This document shows positions 1 to 12,024 of a stretch of DNA of 64,000 nucleotides, in pieces. Numbering within the stretch: position 1 is the first letter of the stretch; each line of letters begins with the position of its first letter. The stretch lies in contig NZ_JARVWS010000003.1 in the NCBI RefSeq assembly GCF_029846275.1, forward strand, positions 124,001 to 188,000, in the 5' to 3' direction. The translations under genes were made by a program, and so were the position numbers. Origin of the DNA: Nocardioides sp. CER19. Lineage in GTDB: Bacteria > Actinomycetota > Actinomycetes > Propionibacteriales > Nocardioidaceae. Under the pieces are notes generated by a model. That model had not been told where the DNA came from. It ran no database searches and saw only the letters and a list, made by a program, of their open reading frames with translations.

Positions 1-590
1 GACGACGAGCACCGTGCAGCCGGCTGCCTCCGCCGACTTCGCGCCGGTGTTGGAGTCCTCGATGGCCAGGCAGTCGCCGGGAGCGACGCCCAGGGCCGCG
101 GCCGCCGTCTCGTAGGGCTCGGGGTGCGGCTTGCCGAACGCGACCTGGTCGCCGGTCACGACGACGTGGAAGGTCTCCGGCGGGAGCTGCCGCAGGACCG
201 GCGCCACGAAGCGCTGCCACGACATCGTGACCAGGGCACAGCGCACGCCTGCCTCGTGCAGCGAGTCCAGCAGCTGGCGGGCCCCGGGGCGCCACGGGAT
301 CGCGCGCTCGATCCGCTCGACGACGCCGTCGAGCAGGAGCTCGACGATCTCCTCGGGAGAGATCGCCAGACCCATCCGCCGCTGGATGTAGCGGCCCGAC
401 TCGAGCAGGTCGTTGCCGACGAGCTCGAGCGCGTCGGCCTTGCTCCACTCGGCGCCGAACCGCTCCGCGAGCGCGAACTCGGTCTCGATCCAGTACGGCT
501 CGGTGTCGCAGAGGGTCCCGTCCATGTCCCAGAGGACGGCGGCGGGCGGTTTCGCGGACTGCTCCGGTCCGACCTCGGCCTGTGCCGGCA

Positions 591-591
<1 letters not shown>
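1..591 (-). CDS. HAD-superfamily phosphatase (3' end cut by window edge)
   Basis: Cytoplasmic haloacid-dehalogenase-type hydrolase, probably a sugar-phosphate or small-metabolite phosphatase of the beta-phosphoglucomutase-like subgroup. The first 197 residues are visible. Motif I is WDMDGTLCDTE (nucleophile and acid/base Asp), motif II lies in ALVTMSW, the motif III Lys in FGKPHPEPY and motif IV in AIEDSNTG; all are intact. The C-terminus lies beyond position 1. The ATG at 591-589 overlaps the metH stop by one base (TGATG on the minus strand), so it is translationally coupled downstream of metH. The substrate cannot be read from the sequence. Confidence 0.88.
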
Positions 592-4331
<3,740 letters not shown>

Positions 4332-4463
4332 GGGGCTCCTCTCAGGGATCCGGCGCACTCCAGGCTACGGATGCCGTCCACCTCGTGGACCGGGTCGCCG
4401 AATGGTGATATCGCCACCCGATCCTTCCACCGCCCGTTCCCCGATGGTGAATCCCGGCGCGAC

Positions 4464-4469
4464 TAGGGT
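4464..4469 (+). promoter_or_regulatory. -10 hexamer TAGGGT, leaderless start of PAC2 gene
   Basis: TAGGGT lies 6 bases before the GTG at 4476 and no Shine-Dalgarno is present, the pattern of actinobacterial leaderless transcripts. Confidence 0.6.
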
Positions 4470-4475
4470 GGATGC

Positions 4476-5324
4476 GTGATCGAGATCGAGCAGACCTCCG
4501 AGCTCGTGGACCCGGTGGTGATCGCCGCGTTCGAGGGCTGGAACGACGCCGCGGACTCCGCCTCCGCGACGATTGACCACCTGATGAAGGTGTGGAGCGC
4601 CAGGGTCATCGGCGAGATCGATCCCGAGGACTACTACGACTTCCAGGTCAATCGCCCCTACACGGGCAGCGACGAGCGCGGCATGCGCAGGATCACCTGG
4701 CCCACGACGAGGATCGCGATCGCCTCTCCCCCGGATCTCGACCGCGACGTCATCCTGATCCGCGGGCTCGAGCCGAACATGCGCTGGCGGCAGTTCTGCG
4801 CCGAGATCCTGGCCGCCGTCGAGGAGCTGGGCGGTGCGCTCGTCGTCACGCTCGGGGCGCTGCTCGCCGACACGCCGCACACGCGGCCGATCCCGGTCTC
4901 CGGCACCGCGACGGAGCCCGACATCGTCGACCGGCTCAAGCTGGAGATGTCGTCGTACGAGGGCCCGACCGGCATCGTCGGCGTCTTCCAGGACGCCTGC
5001 GAGCAGATCGACATGCCGGCGGTGTCCTACTGGGCGGCCGTGCCGCACTACGTCGCCCAGCCGCCGTGCCCCAAGGCAACGCTGGCGCTGGTCACGCGCC
5101 TGGAGGAGCTGCTGGAGGTGTCGATCCCGCTCGACGACCTGCCCGAGGACGCGCAGGCCTGGGAGCGCGGCGTCAACGAGCTGGCCGAGGACGACGAGGA
5201 CGTCGCCGAGTACGTCCGCGGTCTCGAGGAGGCACGGGACACCACCGATCTTCCCGAGGCGTCAGGCGAGGCGATCGCCCGGGAGTTCGAGCGCTACCTC
5301 AAACGCCGCCAGGAAGACGGCTAG
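4476..5324 (+). CDS. PAC2 family (proteasome-assembly-chaperone-like) protein
   Basis: A 282-residue protein of the PAC2 family, related in fold to eukaryotic proteasome assembly chaperones and to purine nucleoside phosphorylases. Its bacterial role is not established. The N-terminal VVIAAFEGWNDAADSA is the characteristic PAC2 opening, and there is no signal peptide or membrane segment. The C-terminus is acidic (LAEDDEDVAEYV). It starts with GTG and is transcribed divergently from metH. Actinobacterial PAC2 genes often sit beside mshC, as here. Family assignment is firm; function is unknown. Confidence 0.9.
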   Translation: MIEIEQTSELVDPVVIAAFEGWNDAADSASATIDHLMKVWSARVIGEIDPEDYYDFQVNRPYTGSDERGMRRITWPTTRIAIASPPDLDRDVILIRGLEPNMRWRQFCAEILAAVEELGGALVVTLGALLADTPHTRPIPVSGTATEPDIVDRLKLEMSSYEGPTGIVGVFQDACEQIDMPAVSYWAAVPHYVAQPPCPKATLALVTRLEELLEVSIPLDDLPEDAQAWERGVNELAEDDEDVAEYVRGLEEARDTTDLPEASGEAIAREFERYLKRRQEDG

Positions 5325-5334
5325 GCCCCCGGCC

Positions 5335-5382
5335 TGGCCCCGAGCGTGGCCCCGAGCCTGGCTCAGGCCCCGGCTCAGAGCC
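5335..5382. repeat. Degenerate 12-bp tandem repeat, four units
   Basis: Units TGGCCCCGAGCG, TGGCCCCGAGCC, TGGCTCAGGCCC and CGGCTCAGAGCC follow each other without gap. They fill the space between the converging PAC2 and mshC genes and overlap the mshC stop and last codons. The first two units differ at one base. It could fold into hairpins and help termination, but there is no T-tract. Confidence 0.55.
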
Positions 5383-6616
5383 GCAGGCCGAGGGCGGCGT
5401 CGAGCAGGTCGCGGATCGTCGCCGCAGCGGTGGGGTCGCTGGTGTCGGCGAGGCCGTCGCTGCCGAGCGTCGCGTCGACCCAGCCCTGGACGAGCTCGAC
5501 CGCCGCCGGGGCGTCGAGGTCCGCGGCGAGCACCTCGAGCACGTCCTCAACGACCGGGCCGGCGGGTGCGCCGCGGCCCAGCGAGAGCGCCCTGCGCCAC
5601 TGCCCGACGGTGTCGACCGCGTCGAAGAGCTGCGCGTCGGTCCACTCCCAGTCGGAGCGGTAGTGGTGGCGCAGCAGGACCAGGCGGATCGCCATCGGGT
5701 CGATCTCGCTGTTGCGCAGCGCCGAGACGAAGACCAGGTTGCCCTTCGACTTCGACATCTTCTCGCCGTCGTAGGCGACCATCCCGGCGTGGGCGTAGAC
5801 CCGTGCGAAGGCGTCGCCGGCGACGTGGACGTGGCCGGCCGACATCTCGTGGTGCGGGAAGACGAGGTCGGACCCGCCGCCCTGGACGTCGAAGGAGCCG
5901 CCGAGGTGCTCGAGGGCGATCGCCGCGCACTCGATGTGCCAGCCGGGCCGGCCGGGGCCGAACGGCGACGGCCACGACGGCTCGCCGGGTCGCTCGGCGC
6001 GCCACAGCACGCAGTCGAGGGGGTCCTTCTTGCCGGCCCGCTCCGGGTCGCCGCCCCGGTTGGGGAAGATCTCGAGCATCTGCTCGCGGGTGAGGTTCGA
6101 CTCGGCGCCGAAGTCGGGGTCGGCGGTGACGGAGAAGTAGAGGTCGTCGTCGACCCGGTAGACCGCGCCGGCGGCCTGCAGCCGCTCGATGAGGGCGATG
6201 ACGAGCGGGATCGACTCGACGGCACCGGTGTAGTACGTCGGCGCGAGGACCCGCAGCGCCTCCATGTCCTCGCGGAAGAGCTCGGTCTCCCGCTCGGCCA
6301 GCTCCACCCAGTCGACGCCGACCTTGTCCGCACGCTCGAGCAGCGGGTCGTCGACGTCGGTGACGTTCTGCGCGTAGACCACCGAGTGGCCGGCGTTGCG
6401 CCAGGCCCGGTTGAGCAGGTCGAAGCCGACGTACGTCGCGGCGTGACCGATGTGCGTGGCGTCGTAGGGCGTGATGCCGCAGACGTAGAGGCGCGCGGTG
6501 TTGTCGGGATCCTGTGGGACCACCGGGGTCAACGCACCGGACGCGGTGTCGTGCAGCGCGACCTCCGGGCCTCGGACGGCGAGGGACGGAACGTCGGGAG
6601 TGGTCCAGGCGCGCAT
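5375..6616 (-). CDS. mshC: Cysteine:glucosaminyl-inositol ligase (mycothiol biosynthesis)
   Basis: ATP-dependent ligation of L-cysteine to GlcN-Ins, the third committed step of mycothiol synthesis in the cytoplasm. The 413-residue protein is a class-I cysteinyl-tRNA-synthetase homologue with zinc-site Cys46 (YVCGITPYD), HIGH at 55-58 and KMSKS at 286-290, and it ends shortly after the catalytic core with no tRNA anticodon-binding domain. [11 protein letters not shown] and [11 protein letters not shown] are typical of MshC. It is the last gene of a leftward block with SCO1664-type, DUF3090 and histidine phosphatase genes. It also has its own leaderless -10 element, so it may be transcribed separately. 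Confidence 0.95.
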   Translation of the reverse strand: MRAWTTPDVPSLAVRGPEVALHDTASGALTPVVPQDPDNTARLYVCGITPYDATHIGHAATYVGFDLLNRAWRNAGHSVVYAQNVTDVDDPLLERADKVGVDWVELAERETELFREDMEALRVLAPTYYTGAVESIPLVIALIERLQAAGAVYRVDDDLYFSVTADPDFGAESNLTREQMLEIFPNRGGDPERAGKKDPLDCVLWRAERPGEPSWPSPFGPGRPGWHIECAAIALEHLGGSFDVQGGGSDLVFPHHEMSAGHVHVAGDAFARVYAHAGMVAYDGEKMSKSKGNLVFVSALRNSEIDPMAIRLVLLRHHYRSDWEWTDAQLFDAVDTVGQWRRALSLGRGAPAGPVVEDVLEVLAADLDAPAAVELVQGWVDATLGSDGLADTSDPTAAATIRDLLDAALGLRL

Positions 6617-6623
6617 GACGCGA

Positions 6624-6629
6624 ACTCTA
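6624..6629 (-). promoter_or_regulatory. -10 hexamer TAGAGT before mshC
   Basis: On the minus strand TAGAGT ends 7 bases before the mshC ATG, with no Shine-Dalgarno; a probable leaderless promoter inside the gene block. Confidence 0.6.
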
Positions 6630-6650
6630 CTTGCGGGGTGTTGTTAAGCC

Positions 6651-7427
6651 TCAGAACGGGGGCCACGGGACGGACGGCCAGCCGGTCCCCGGCTGGGGCA
6701 GCACGCCTCGGGCGAGCAGCGCGTCGCAGCGGTCGGCGAGCGCCTCGACGTCCCAGACCGACAGGTAGGGCTCGAGCGCGCGACCGAGGTCGCCGTCGAG
6801 CCGGGTCCGGAGCCCGCGTACGCCGTCCCGCTCCTGCGCCGTCAGCGGCTGGCCCGCCCAGCCCCACAGCACGGTGCGGAGCTTGGGCTCGCTGTGGAAG
6901 CAGATGCCGTGGTCGATCCCGTAGCGGTGGCCGTCGGGCATCTCGAGCACGTGTCCGCCCTTGCGGTCGGCGTTGTTGACGACGACGTCGAAGACGGCGA
7001 TGCGGCGCAGTGCCGCGGTGTCCTCGTGGATGAGCGAGACGGGCTCGTCGTCGGCCCCGTAGCCGTCGAAGACGTGGCACCAGCCGGCCGGGACCTCGCC
7101 CTCGGGGACGATCGTGACCGCGGCCTGGGTCTCGTCGACGTGGCACCACCGCTGGACCATGCCGGTGCCGTGCGGGCCCTCACGCAACCACGTCTCGGGC
7201 ACGACGTCCCAGCCGAGCGCCTCGGAGACGAGGTAGGCGGCCACCTCGCGGTGGGCCAGGTTGCCCTCCGGGAAGTCCCAGAGCGGCCGCTCGCCGCGGA
7301 TCGGCTTGTAGACGACCTCGAGATCCTCCCCCGACGTCGAGCGGAGGGCGCCCACGAACGTGAGGTTCGAAGCGGGCAGCACGCGTCCGCGCAGGACCAG
7401 GTCCCCCTCGCACAGCTCCGCGCTCAC
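6651..7427 (-). CDS. SCO1664 family protein (PI3/4-kinase-like fold)
   Basis: A 258-residue member of the actinobacterial family named after Streptomyces coelicolor SCO1664. The family is distantly related to phosphatidylinositol 3/4-kinases and HipA-like kinases. Visible kinase-like elements are the nucleotide-Lys region VVYKPIRGERPLWDFPEG, a HREVAAYLVSEALGW helix, a possible catalytic stretch VVNNADRKGGH and a metal-site-like YGIDHGICFH. Family members are described only as putative kinases; no substrate is known to me. The GTG start lies 18 bases after the DUF3090 stop, so co-transcription is likely. Its conserved placement beside mshC suggests a link to this neighbourhood, which is inference. 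Confidence 0.88.
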   Translation of the reverse strand: MSAELCEGDLVLRGRVLPASNLTFVGALRSTSGEDLEVVYKPIRGERPLWDFPEGNLAHREVAAYLVSEALGWDVVPETWLREGPHGTGMVQRWCHVDETQAAVTIVPEGEVPAGWCHVFDGYGADDEPVSLIHEDTAALRRIAVFDVVVNNADRKGGHVLEMPDGHRYGIDHGICFHSEPKLRTVLWGWAGQPLTAQERDGVRGLRTRLDGDLGRALEPYLSVWDVEALADRCDALLARGVLPQPGTGWPSVPWPPF

Positions 7428-7445
7428 CCGGTCGTCACCCGCCGC

Positions 7446-8030
7446 TCAGGGATCCCGGCGACGGTAGCCGTTGGCCCGCGGGCACAGATGCCCCGCGGGG
7501 TCGACCGGTCCACCGCAGAACGGGCAGTCCGGACGTCCGGCGGAGACGACCTGCTGGGCGCGCTTGGCGAAGGCGCGGGCCTGTCCGGGGGTGATGCGGA
7601 TGAGCAGCACCTCCTCCGGCTCGGGCTCCTCGACCTCGATCTGCTGCTCGCCCTCCTCGGTCTCGGACACGAACGCGACCGCGTCGTCGACCGGGAAGAC
7701 CTCGATGACGACGCGCTCGTCGCCCGGGTCCCACGAGAGAGTCATGGTGCCGGCGCGGAACTCCTCCTCGATCGGCTGCTCGAGCGGGTCGTTGTCGTCG
7801 AGCTCGTACGGCGCGACCGCCGGCACGACACCCTCCGCCAGGCCGGTCACCTCGTCGAGCAGCTCGTCGACCCGCTCCGCGAGGAGGGAGACCTGCTGCT
7901 TCTCGAGCGCGACGCTGACCATCTGCCGGCCGGACTTGGCCTGCAGGAAGAACGTGCGCGAGCCCGGCTCGCCGACGGTGCCCGCGACGAAGCGCTCGGG
8001 CGGGTCGAAGCTGTGGACGACGGACGGCAT
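7446..8030 (-). CDS. DUF3090 family protein with C-terminal zinc ribbon
   Basis: A 194-residue actinobacterial conserved protein of unknown function. The N-terminus FDPPERFVAGTVGEPGSRTFFLQA is the family hallmark. The middle is an acidic beta-rich region (SETEEGEQQIEVEEPEPEEV). The C-terminus carries a four-ligand zinc-ribbon-like motif, CPFCGG followed by HLCPR. No signal peptide or membrane segment is seen. It sits 19 bases downstream of the histidine phosphatase gene and just upstream of the SCO1664-type gene, and has its own leaderless promoter. Confidence 0.9.
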   Translation of the reverse strand: MPSVVHSFDPPERFVAGTVGEPGSRTFFLQAKSGRQMVSVALEKQQVSLLAERVDELLDEVTGLAEGVVPAVAPYELDDNDPLEQPIEEEFRAGTMTLSWDPGDERVVIEVFPVDDAVAFVSETEEGEQQIEVEEPEPEEVLLIRITPGQARAFAKRAQQVVSAGRPDCPFCGGPVDPAGHLCPRANGYRRRDP

Positions 8031-8036
8031 GCGACA

Positions 8037-8042
8037 ACCCTA
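8037..8042 (-). promoter_or_regulatory. -10 hexamer TAGGGT before DUF3090 gene
   Basis: Minus-strand TAGGGT ends 6 bases before the ATG at 8030; no Shine-Dalgarno is visible. Confidence 0.55.
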
Positions 8043-8049
8043 GGCGGTG

Positions 8050-8769
8050 CTAGGAGGGGCCCGCGCCGCCACCCACGGCCGCGTCGCCGGAGGGTCCTCC
8101 GGACGCCCGCCGGCGGCGTCCGTCCTTCTTCGGTGGCGCCAGCCAGGACAGGTCGCCGGCGTGGGTGTTGGTCGCCAGGACGAACGGCCGCGAGGCGGTG
8201 TAGCGGATGATCGAGACCGATGCGGGGTCGACGTTGAGCCGCTGGAAGAGGTCGAGGTGCATCCCCAGCGCGTCGGCGAGCACCGACTTGATGACGTCCC
8301 CATGGCTGACCGCCGCCCACACCGCCCCGGGACCGTGCTCCGCCTCGACGAGGGCGTCGTGCCGACGTACGGCGGCCACGGCGCGGGCCTGCATGGCCTG
8401 CATCGACTCGCCGCCGGGGAAGACGGCCGCGGACGGCTGCGACTGGACGAGCTTCCAGAGCGGCTCCTTGGCGAGCTCCTTGAGGGGCCGGCCCTGCCAC
8501 TCCCCGTAGTCGCACTCGGACAGACCCTTCTCCGTGACGCGGGACGGGTCGTGCGCCTGGCGGGCGAGGATCTCACGGGCCGTCTGCCGGCAGCGCTCGA
8601 GCGGGCTGGTGACGAGGGCGGCGAGCGGGACCACGGCGAGCCGCTCCCCGGTCCGCACTGCCTGTCCGGCGCCCGCCTCGTCCAGCTTGACGCCTGGGAG
8701 CCGGCCCGCCAGCGTCCCGGACGCGTTGGCGGTCGTGCGGCCGTGTCGGACGAGGATCACCGTGGCCAT
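8050..8769 (-). CDS. Histidine phosphatase family protein (MSMEG_4193-type phosphomutase-like)
   Basis: A 239-residue cytoplasmic enzyme of the histidine phosphatase (phosphoglycerate-mutase-like) superfamily. The catalytic RHG motif is at residues 8-10 (ILVRHGRTTAN). The second-half Glu/His motifs are GGESMQAMQAR and WAAVSHGDVIKSVLAD, and SPLERCRQTA carries the conserved Arg. The basic, Gly-rich tail (KKDGRRRRASGGPSG) is probably disordered. It is the first gene of the leftward block toward mshC. Its substrate is unknown. Confidence 0.9.
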   Translation of the reverse strand: MATVILVRHGRTTANASGTLAGRLPGVKLDEAGAGQAVRTGERLAVVPLAALVTSPLERCRQTAREILARQAHDPSRVTEKGLSECDYGEWQGRPLKELAKEPLWKLVQSQPSAAVFPGGESMQAMQARAVAAVRRHDALVEAEHGPGAVWAAVSHGDVIKSVLADALGMHLDLFQRLNVDPASVSIIRYTASRPFVLATNTHAGDLSWLAPPKKDGRRRRASGGPSGDAAVGGGAGPS

Positions 8770-8776
8770 GCGCGCC

Positions 8777-8782
8777 AGCGTA
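8777..8782 (-). promoter_or_regulatory. -10 hexamer TACGCT before histidine phosphatase gene
   Basis: Minus-strand TACGCT ends 7 bases before the ATG at 8769, giving a likely leaderless promoter back-to-back with the corA promoter 20 bases away. Confidence 0.55.
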
Positions 8783-8802
8783 GCCAGCGCGCACCGGTGG
8801 AA

Positions 8803-8808
8803 TAGCGT
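8803..8808 (+). promoter_or_regulatory. -10 hexamer TAGCGT before corA
   Basis: TAGCGT ends 7 bases before GTG 8816, with no ribosome site; it is used here to choose the corA start. Confidence 0.6.
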
Positions 8809-8815
8809 TGACCAC

Positions 8816-9796
8816 GTGATCGTCGACAGCGCCCTCTACTCCGGCGGCCGCCGGGTCGATCTCGGGTGCCACCCCCACGAGTACGACAAGATGCGGGCCG
8901 GCATCAAGGAACCCGGCGACTTCGTCTGGCTCGGTCTCTACGCCCCGAGCGAGCGGGAGCTCAGCGAGGTCGCGGAGGCCTTCGAGCTCCACCCGCTGGC
9001 CGTGGAGGACGCGGTCAACGCGCACCAGCGGCCCAAGCTCGAGCGGTACGGCGACAGCATCTTCCTCGTCCTCAAGACGCTCTGGTACGTCGACATCGAC
9101 GACCAGGTCGAGACCGGCGAGATCAACCTCTTCGTCGGCGAGGACTTCGTCATCACCGTCCGGCACGGCCGCGGGGCGACCCTGGAGACCGCACGGCACG
9201 GCGTCGAGGCGGACCCGTGGAAGCTCGCGCAGGGTCCGTCCGCCGCCGTCTACGCGGTCGCGGACCGGGTCGTCGACGGCTACATGAGCGTCCTCGCCGA
9301 CCTCCAGACGGACGTCGACGAGGTCGAGACGTCGGTCTTCTCGACCGAGCGGACCAGCGACTCCGCCCGGATCTACACCCTCAAGCGAGAGCTGGCGGAG
9401 GTCCGCCGCGCGGTCGTCCCGCTCAAGGAGCCGATCCGCGGCTTCTCCACCGGGGCCGTGCCCATGGTCGACCCCGACATCCAGCCGTTCTTCCGCGACA
9501 TCCTCGACCACCTCAACCAGGCCAGCGAGCTCGCCGAGGGCCTCGAGTCGTTGCTGTCGTCGGCGTTCGAGGCACACCTGGCGCAGATCTCCGTCCAGCA
9601 GAACGACGACATGCGCAAGATCTCGGCGGGCGCCGCGCTGGTCGTCGTACCGACCTTCATCGCCGGGGTCTACGGCATGAACTTCCGGCACATGCCCGAG
9701 CTCGGCTGGTCGTTCGGCTATCCCGGGGCGCTGCTGCTGATGGCGGCGTCGGTCGTCGGGCTCTGGGTCTTCTTCAAGAAGTCGGGGTGGCTGTAG
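8816..9796 (+). CDS. corA: CorA family Mg2+/Co2+ transporter
   Basis: Inner-membrane pentameric divalent-cation channel, 326 residues. The large cytoplasmic N-terminal domain contains HPLAVEDAVNAHQRPKLERYG, a typical CorA signature. Two transmembrane helices lie at the extreme C-terminus, with the selectivity motif GMN at 287-289 at the end of the first helix (YGMNFRHMPE), and the protein ends in the basic FFKKSGWL. The GTG at 8816 fits both the leaderless promoter and the family's usual N-terminus; the open frame upstream to 8534 lies mostly opposite the histidine phosphatase gene. It is convergent with uppP. Confidence 0.93.
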   Translation: MIVDSALYSGGRRVDLGCHPHEYDKMRAGIKEPGDFVWLGLYAPSERELSEVAEAFELHPLAVEDAVNAHQRPKLERYGDSIFLVLKTLWYVDIDDQVETGEINLFVGEDFVITVRHGRGATLETARHGVEADPWKLAQGPSAAVYAVADRVVDGYMSVLADLQTDVDEVETSVFSTERTSDSARIYTLKRELAEVRRAVVPLKEPIRGFSTGAVPMVDPDIQPFFRDILDHLNQASELAEGLESLLSSAFEAHLAQISVQQNDDMRKISAGAALVVVPTFIAGVYGMNFRHMPELGWSFGYPGALLLMAASVVGLWVFFKKSGWL

Positions 9797-9804
9797 GCCG
9801 GGCC

Positions 9805-9859
9805 GGGCGGTGAGCCATCGACCGTCAGCCGAGCCCGGACGCTTGACCAGTCACCGCCC
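9805..9859. terminator. Possible bidirectional terminator between corA and uppP
   Basis: A perfect 9-bp inverted repeat (GGGCGGTGA / TCACCGCCC) with a 37-base loop lies between the converging genes. There is no clear T-tract, so the role is uncertain. Confidence 0.3.
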
Positions 9860-9874
9860 AACGGCGGCGAGCCC

Positions 9875-10702
9875 CTACGTCGCGGTGATGACCCCACTGG
9901 CGAGCAGCACCAGCAGCAGGCCACCGAGCACGACGCGGTAGGGCACGAACGCGACGATCGAGTGGTGGGCGACGAACTTCAGGAGCCAGGCGACGGCGGC
10001 GTACGCGACGACGAAGGAGACCAGCGTGCCGACGAGCGTCGGGCCGAGGCCGATGCCAGAGCCGGGGATGTCCTTGAGCTCGTAGAGGCCGGCCGCGGTG
10101 AGCGCGGGGATCGAGAGGAAGAAGCTCAGCCGGGTCGCGGTGACGCGGTCGAGGTTGAGCATGAGGCCGGTCGAGATGGTGGCGCCCGAGCGGGAGACGC
10201 CGGGGATCAGCGCGATGCACTGGGCCAGGCCGATGACGATGGCGTCCCGCATCGAGAGCCGCTTCTCGCCCCGCGTCTGCCGACCGACCCGTTCTGCGAA
10301 CACCATCACGCCGCTCCACACGACGAGCCCGATGCCCACCCACCACAGGGAGCGGAGCGGTCCGGAGACGACGTCCTTCGCCAGGAAGCCGACGATGCCG
10401 ATCGGGATCGAGCCGACGATCACGTACCACCCCATCCGGTGGTCGAGCGTGCCCCGCAGCTCCGGTTTGACCAGCCCGCGGAACCAGCCGGCGACGATCT
10501 GGACGATGTCCTTGAAGAAGTAGACGATCACCGCGGCGATCGCCCCCATCTGGATGACGGCGGTGAACGCGGTCACGCCCTCGTCGTCGATCTCCAGCCC
10601 GAGCATCTTCTCCGCGATGGTCAGGTGACCGGTGCTGGAGACGGGGAGGAACTCCGTGAGGCCCTCCACGACGCCGAGGATCACGGCCTCGAGGTAGTTC
10701 AT
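9875..10702 (-). CDS. uppP: Undecaprenyl-diphosphate phosphatase
   Basis: Integral membrane BacA/UppP enzyme that dephosphorylates undecaprenyl diphosphate to recycle the lipid carrier for peptidoglycan and other surface polymers; it also gives bacitracin tolerance. The 275 residues hold the two signature motifs: EGLTEFLPVSSTGHL near the N-terminus and LIPGVSRSGATIS in the middle. Multiple hydrophobic helices follow, ending in GGLLLVLLASGVITAT. The ATG at 10702 begins exactly at the family N-terminus (MNYLEAVILGVVEG). It is divergent from the aldo/keto reductase gene. Confidence 0.96.
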   Translation of the reverse strand: MNYLEAVILGVVEGLTEFLPVSSTGHLTIAEKMLGLEIDDEGVTAFTAVIQMGAIAAVIVYFFKDIVQIVAGWFRGLVKPELRGTLDHRMGWYVIVGSIPIGIVGFLAKDVVSGPLRSLWWVGIGLVVWSGVMVFAERVGRQTRGEKRLSMRDAIVIGLAQCIALIPGVSRSGATISTGLMLNLDRVTATRLSFFLSIPALTAAGLYELKDIPGSGIGLGPTLVGTLVSFVVAYAAVAWLLKFVAHHSIVAFVPYRVVLGGLLLVLLASGVITAT

Positions 10703-10827
10703 GTGCCGCCTTTCCGATGGGCATGCCGCGTCGGCGGCAGTGCTGTCGGGCACAGAGCCTAGGGGCCGGAGCCTGAGGAATTGATGAGGACCCGCGAGCC
10801 GCGCGGCTGACCGCCGGAGACGGGGAC

Positions 10828-10833
10828 TATCTT
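10828..10833 (+). promoter_or_regulatory. -10 hexamer TATCTT before aldo/keto reductase
   Basis: TATCTT ends 7 bases before ATG 10841; probable leaderless promoter. A perfect 12-bp palindrome AGCCGCGCGGCT lies just upstream at 10797-10808. Confidence 0.5.
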
Positions 10834-10840
10834 CTCGCCC

Positions 10841-11788
10841 ATGCAGCATCGCTCCCTCGGCGCCACCGGTCTGAAGGTCTCCCGCCTGGGACTCGGCACG
10901 ATGACGTGGGGTCGAGCCACCGACGAGCACGAGGCCCGCGACCAGCTCATCGCCTTCGCCGAGGCCGGCGGCACGCTCGTCGACACGGCGGCCGGGTACG
11001 TCGACGGCCGCGCCGAGTCGATGGTCGGCGCGCTCATCGGCGACGTCGTCGCGCGTGACGAGATCGTGCTCGCCACCAAGGCCGGCATCTCCCGGCGCGG
11101 CGGGCAGCGCTCCATCGACACCTCTCGCGGCCACCTGCTGAGCGCGCTCGACGCCTCGCTGAAGCGGCTCGGCACCGACCACGTCGACCTGTGGCAGGTC
11201 CACGTCTGGTCCGACGAGACCCCGATCGAGGAGACCCTGACCGCCCTCGACCTCGCGCTCACCTCGGGCCGGGCGTCCTACGTGGGCATCTCGAACTACG
11301 CCGGCTGGCAGACCGCGCAGGCCGCCGCCTGGCAGCGGGCCGTGCCCGGCCGGGCGACGCTCGCGTCGACCCAGGTGCAGTACTCGCTGCTCGCCCGCGA
11401 GATCGAGTACGACGTCCTGCCGGCCGCGGCCGCCAACGGGATGGGCCTCCTGGCCTGGTCGCCGCTGGCGGGCGGCGTGCTCACCGGCAAGTACCGCACC
11501 GGGACGCCGTCGGACTCCCGCGGTGCCGATCGCGACTTCGCCGGGCGGGTCGACTCCTACCTGGACGACCGGGGCCGTGGCATCGTGGAAGCGGTGCTCA
11601 AGGCGGCCGACGGGCTGGACTGGGCACCACTGCAGGTGGCGCTCGCGTGGGTGCGCGACCGCCCCGGCGTGACGGCGCCGATCATCGGTGCCCGGACCGC
11701 CGAGCAGCTGAGGGTGGCCCTCGCCGTCGAGGAGCTCACTCTTCCCCCGGAGCTCGCCGCCGCACTCGACGACGTCTCCGCAGAGTAG
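10841..11788 (+). CDS. Aldo/keto reductase
   Basis: A 315-residue NADPH-dependent oxidoreductase of the AKR superfamily (YajO/Tas-like, (beta/alpha)8 barrel). The opening MQHRSLGATGLKVSRLGLGTMTWG is typical. The catalytic tetrad is recognisable: Asp and Tyr in DTAAGY, Lys in ATKAG and His in WQVHVWSD. The cofactor-binding end is APIIGARTAEQL. The physiological carbonyl substrate is unknown. The DUF5703 gene follows after 17 bases and is probably co-transcribed. Confidence 0.92.
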   Translation: MQHRSLGATGLKVSRLGLGTMTWGRATDEHEARDQLIAFAEAGGTLVDTAAGYVDGRAESMVGALIGDVVARDEIVLATKAGISRRGGQRSIDTSRGHLLSALDASLKRLGTDHVDLWQVHVWSDETPIEETLTALDLALTSGRASYVGISNYAGWQTAQAAAWQRAVPGRATLASTQVQYSLLAREIEYDVLPAAAANGMGLLAWSPLAGGVLTGKYRTGTPSDSRGADRDFAGRVDSYLDDRGRGIVEAVLKAADGLDWAPLQVALAWVRDRPGVTAPIIGARTAEQLRVALAVEELTLPPELAAALDDVSAE

Positions 11789-11805
11789 GCACGAGGAGGA
11801 ACCAG

Positions 11806-12024
11806 ATGACCGCAGTCGACCGCCGCCCGCCCCGCCCCGGAGTGGAATGGGAGTTCGACACGGTCACGTATCCGCGCGACTTCCCCCGCAACGTCGTCCG
11901 GAAGCTGCTCGTCGAGCGCGCGGAGCAGGGCGGCTGGGTGCTCGACCGGGTGCGGATCGGCCATGACGGCAAGCGCCGGGTGATCCTGCGGCGCAAGATC
12001 ATCCGAGCGGTCAGGACCGCCTAG
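11806..12024 (+). CDS. DUF5703 family small protein
   Basis: A 72-residue basic cytoplasmic protein of a family confined to actinobacteria, function unknown. The family core reads WEFDTVTYPRDFPRNVVRKLL and ends in RRVILRRKIIR. A strong GAGGAGG ribosome site lies 6 bases before the ATG, which fixes the start inside a longer open frame. Its TAG stop lies in a palindromic CTAG shared with the stop of the converging M20 peptidase gene. Confidence 0.85.
   Translation: MTAVDRRPPRPGVEWEFDTVTYPRDFPRNVVRKLLVERAEQGGWVLDRVRIGHDGKRRVILRRKIIRAVRTA

Noticed and set aside
4332..4475. Possible cobalamin or SAM riboswitch upstream of metH
   Set aside because: The gap is only 144 bases and shared with a divergent leaderless promoter; I see neither the B12-box nor the SAM-I core.
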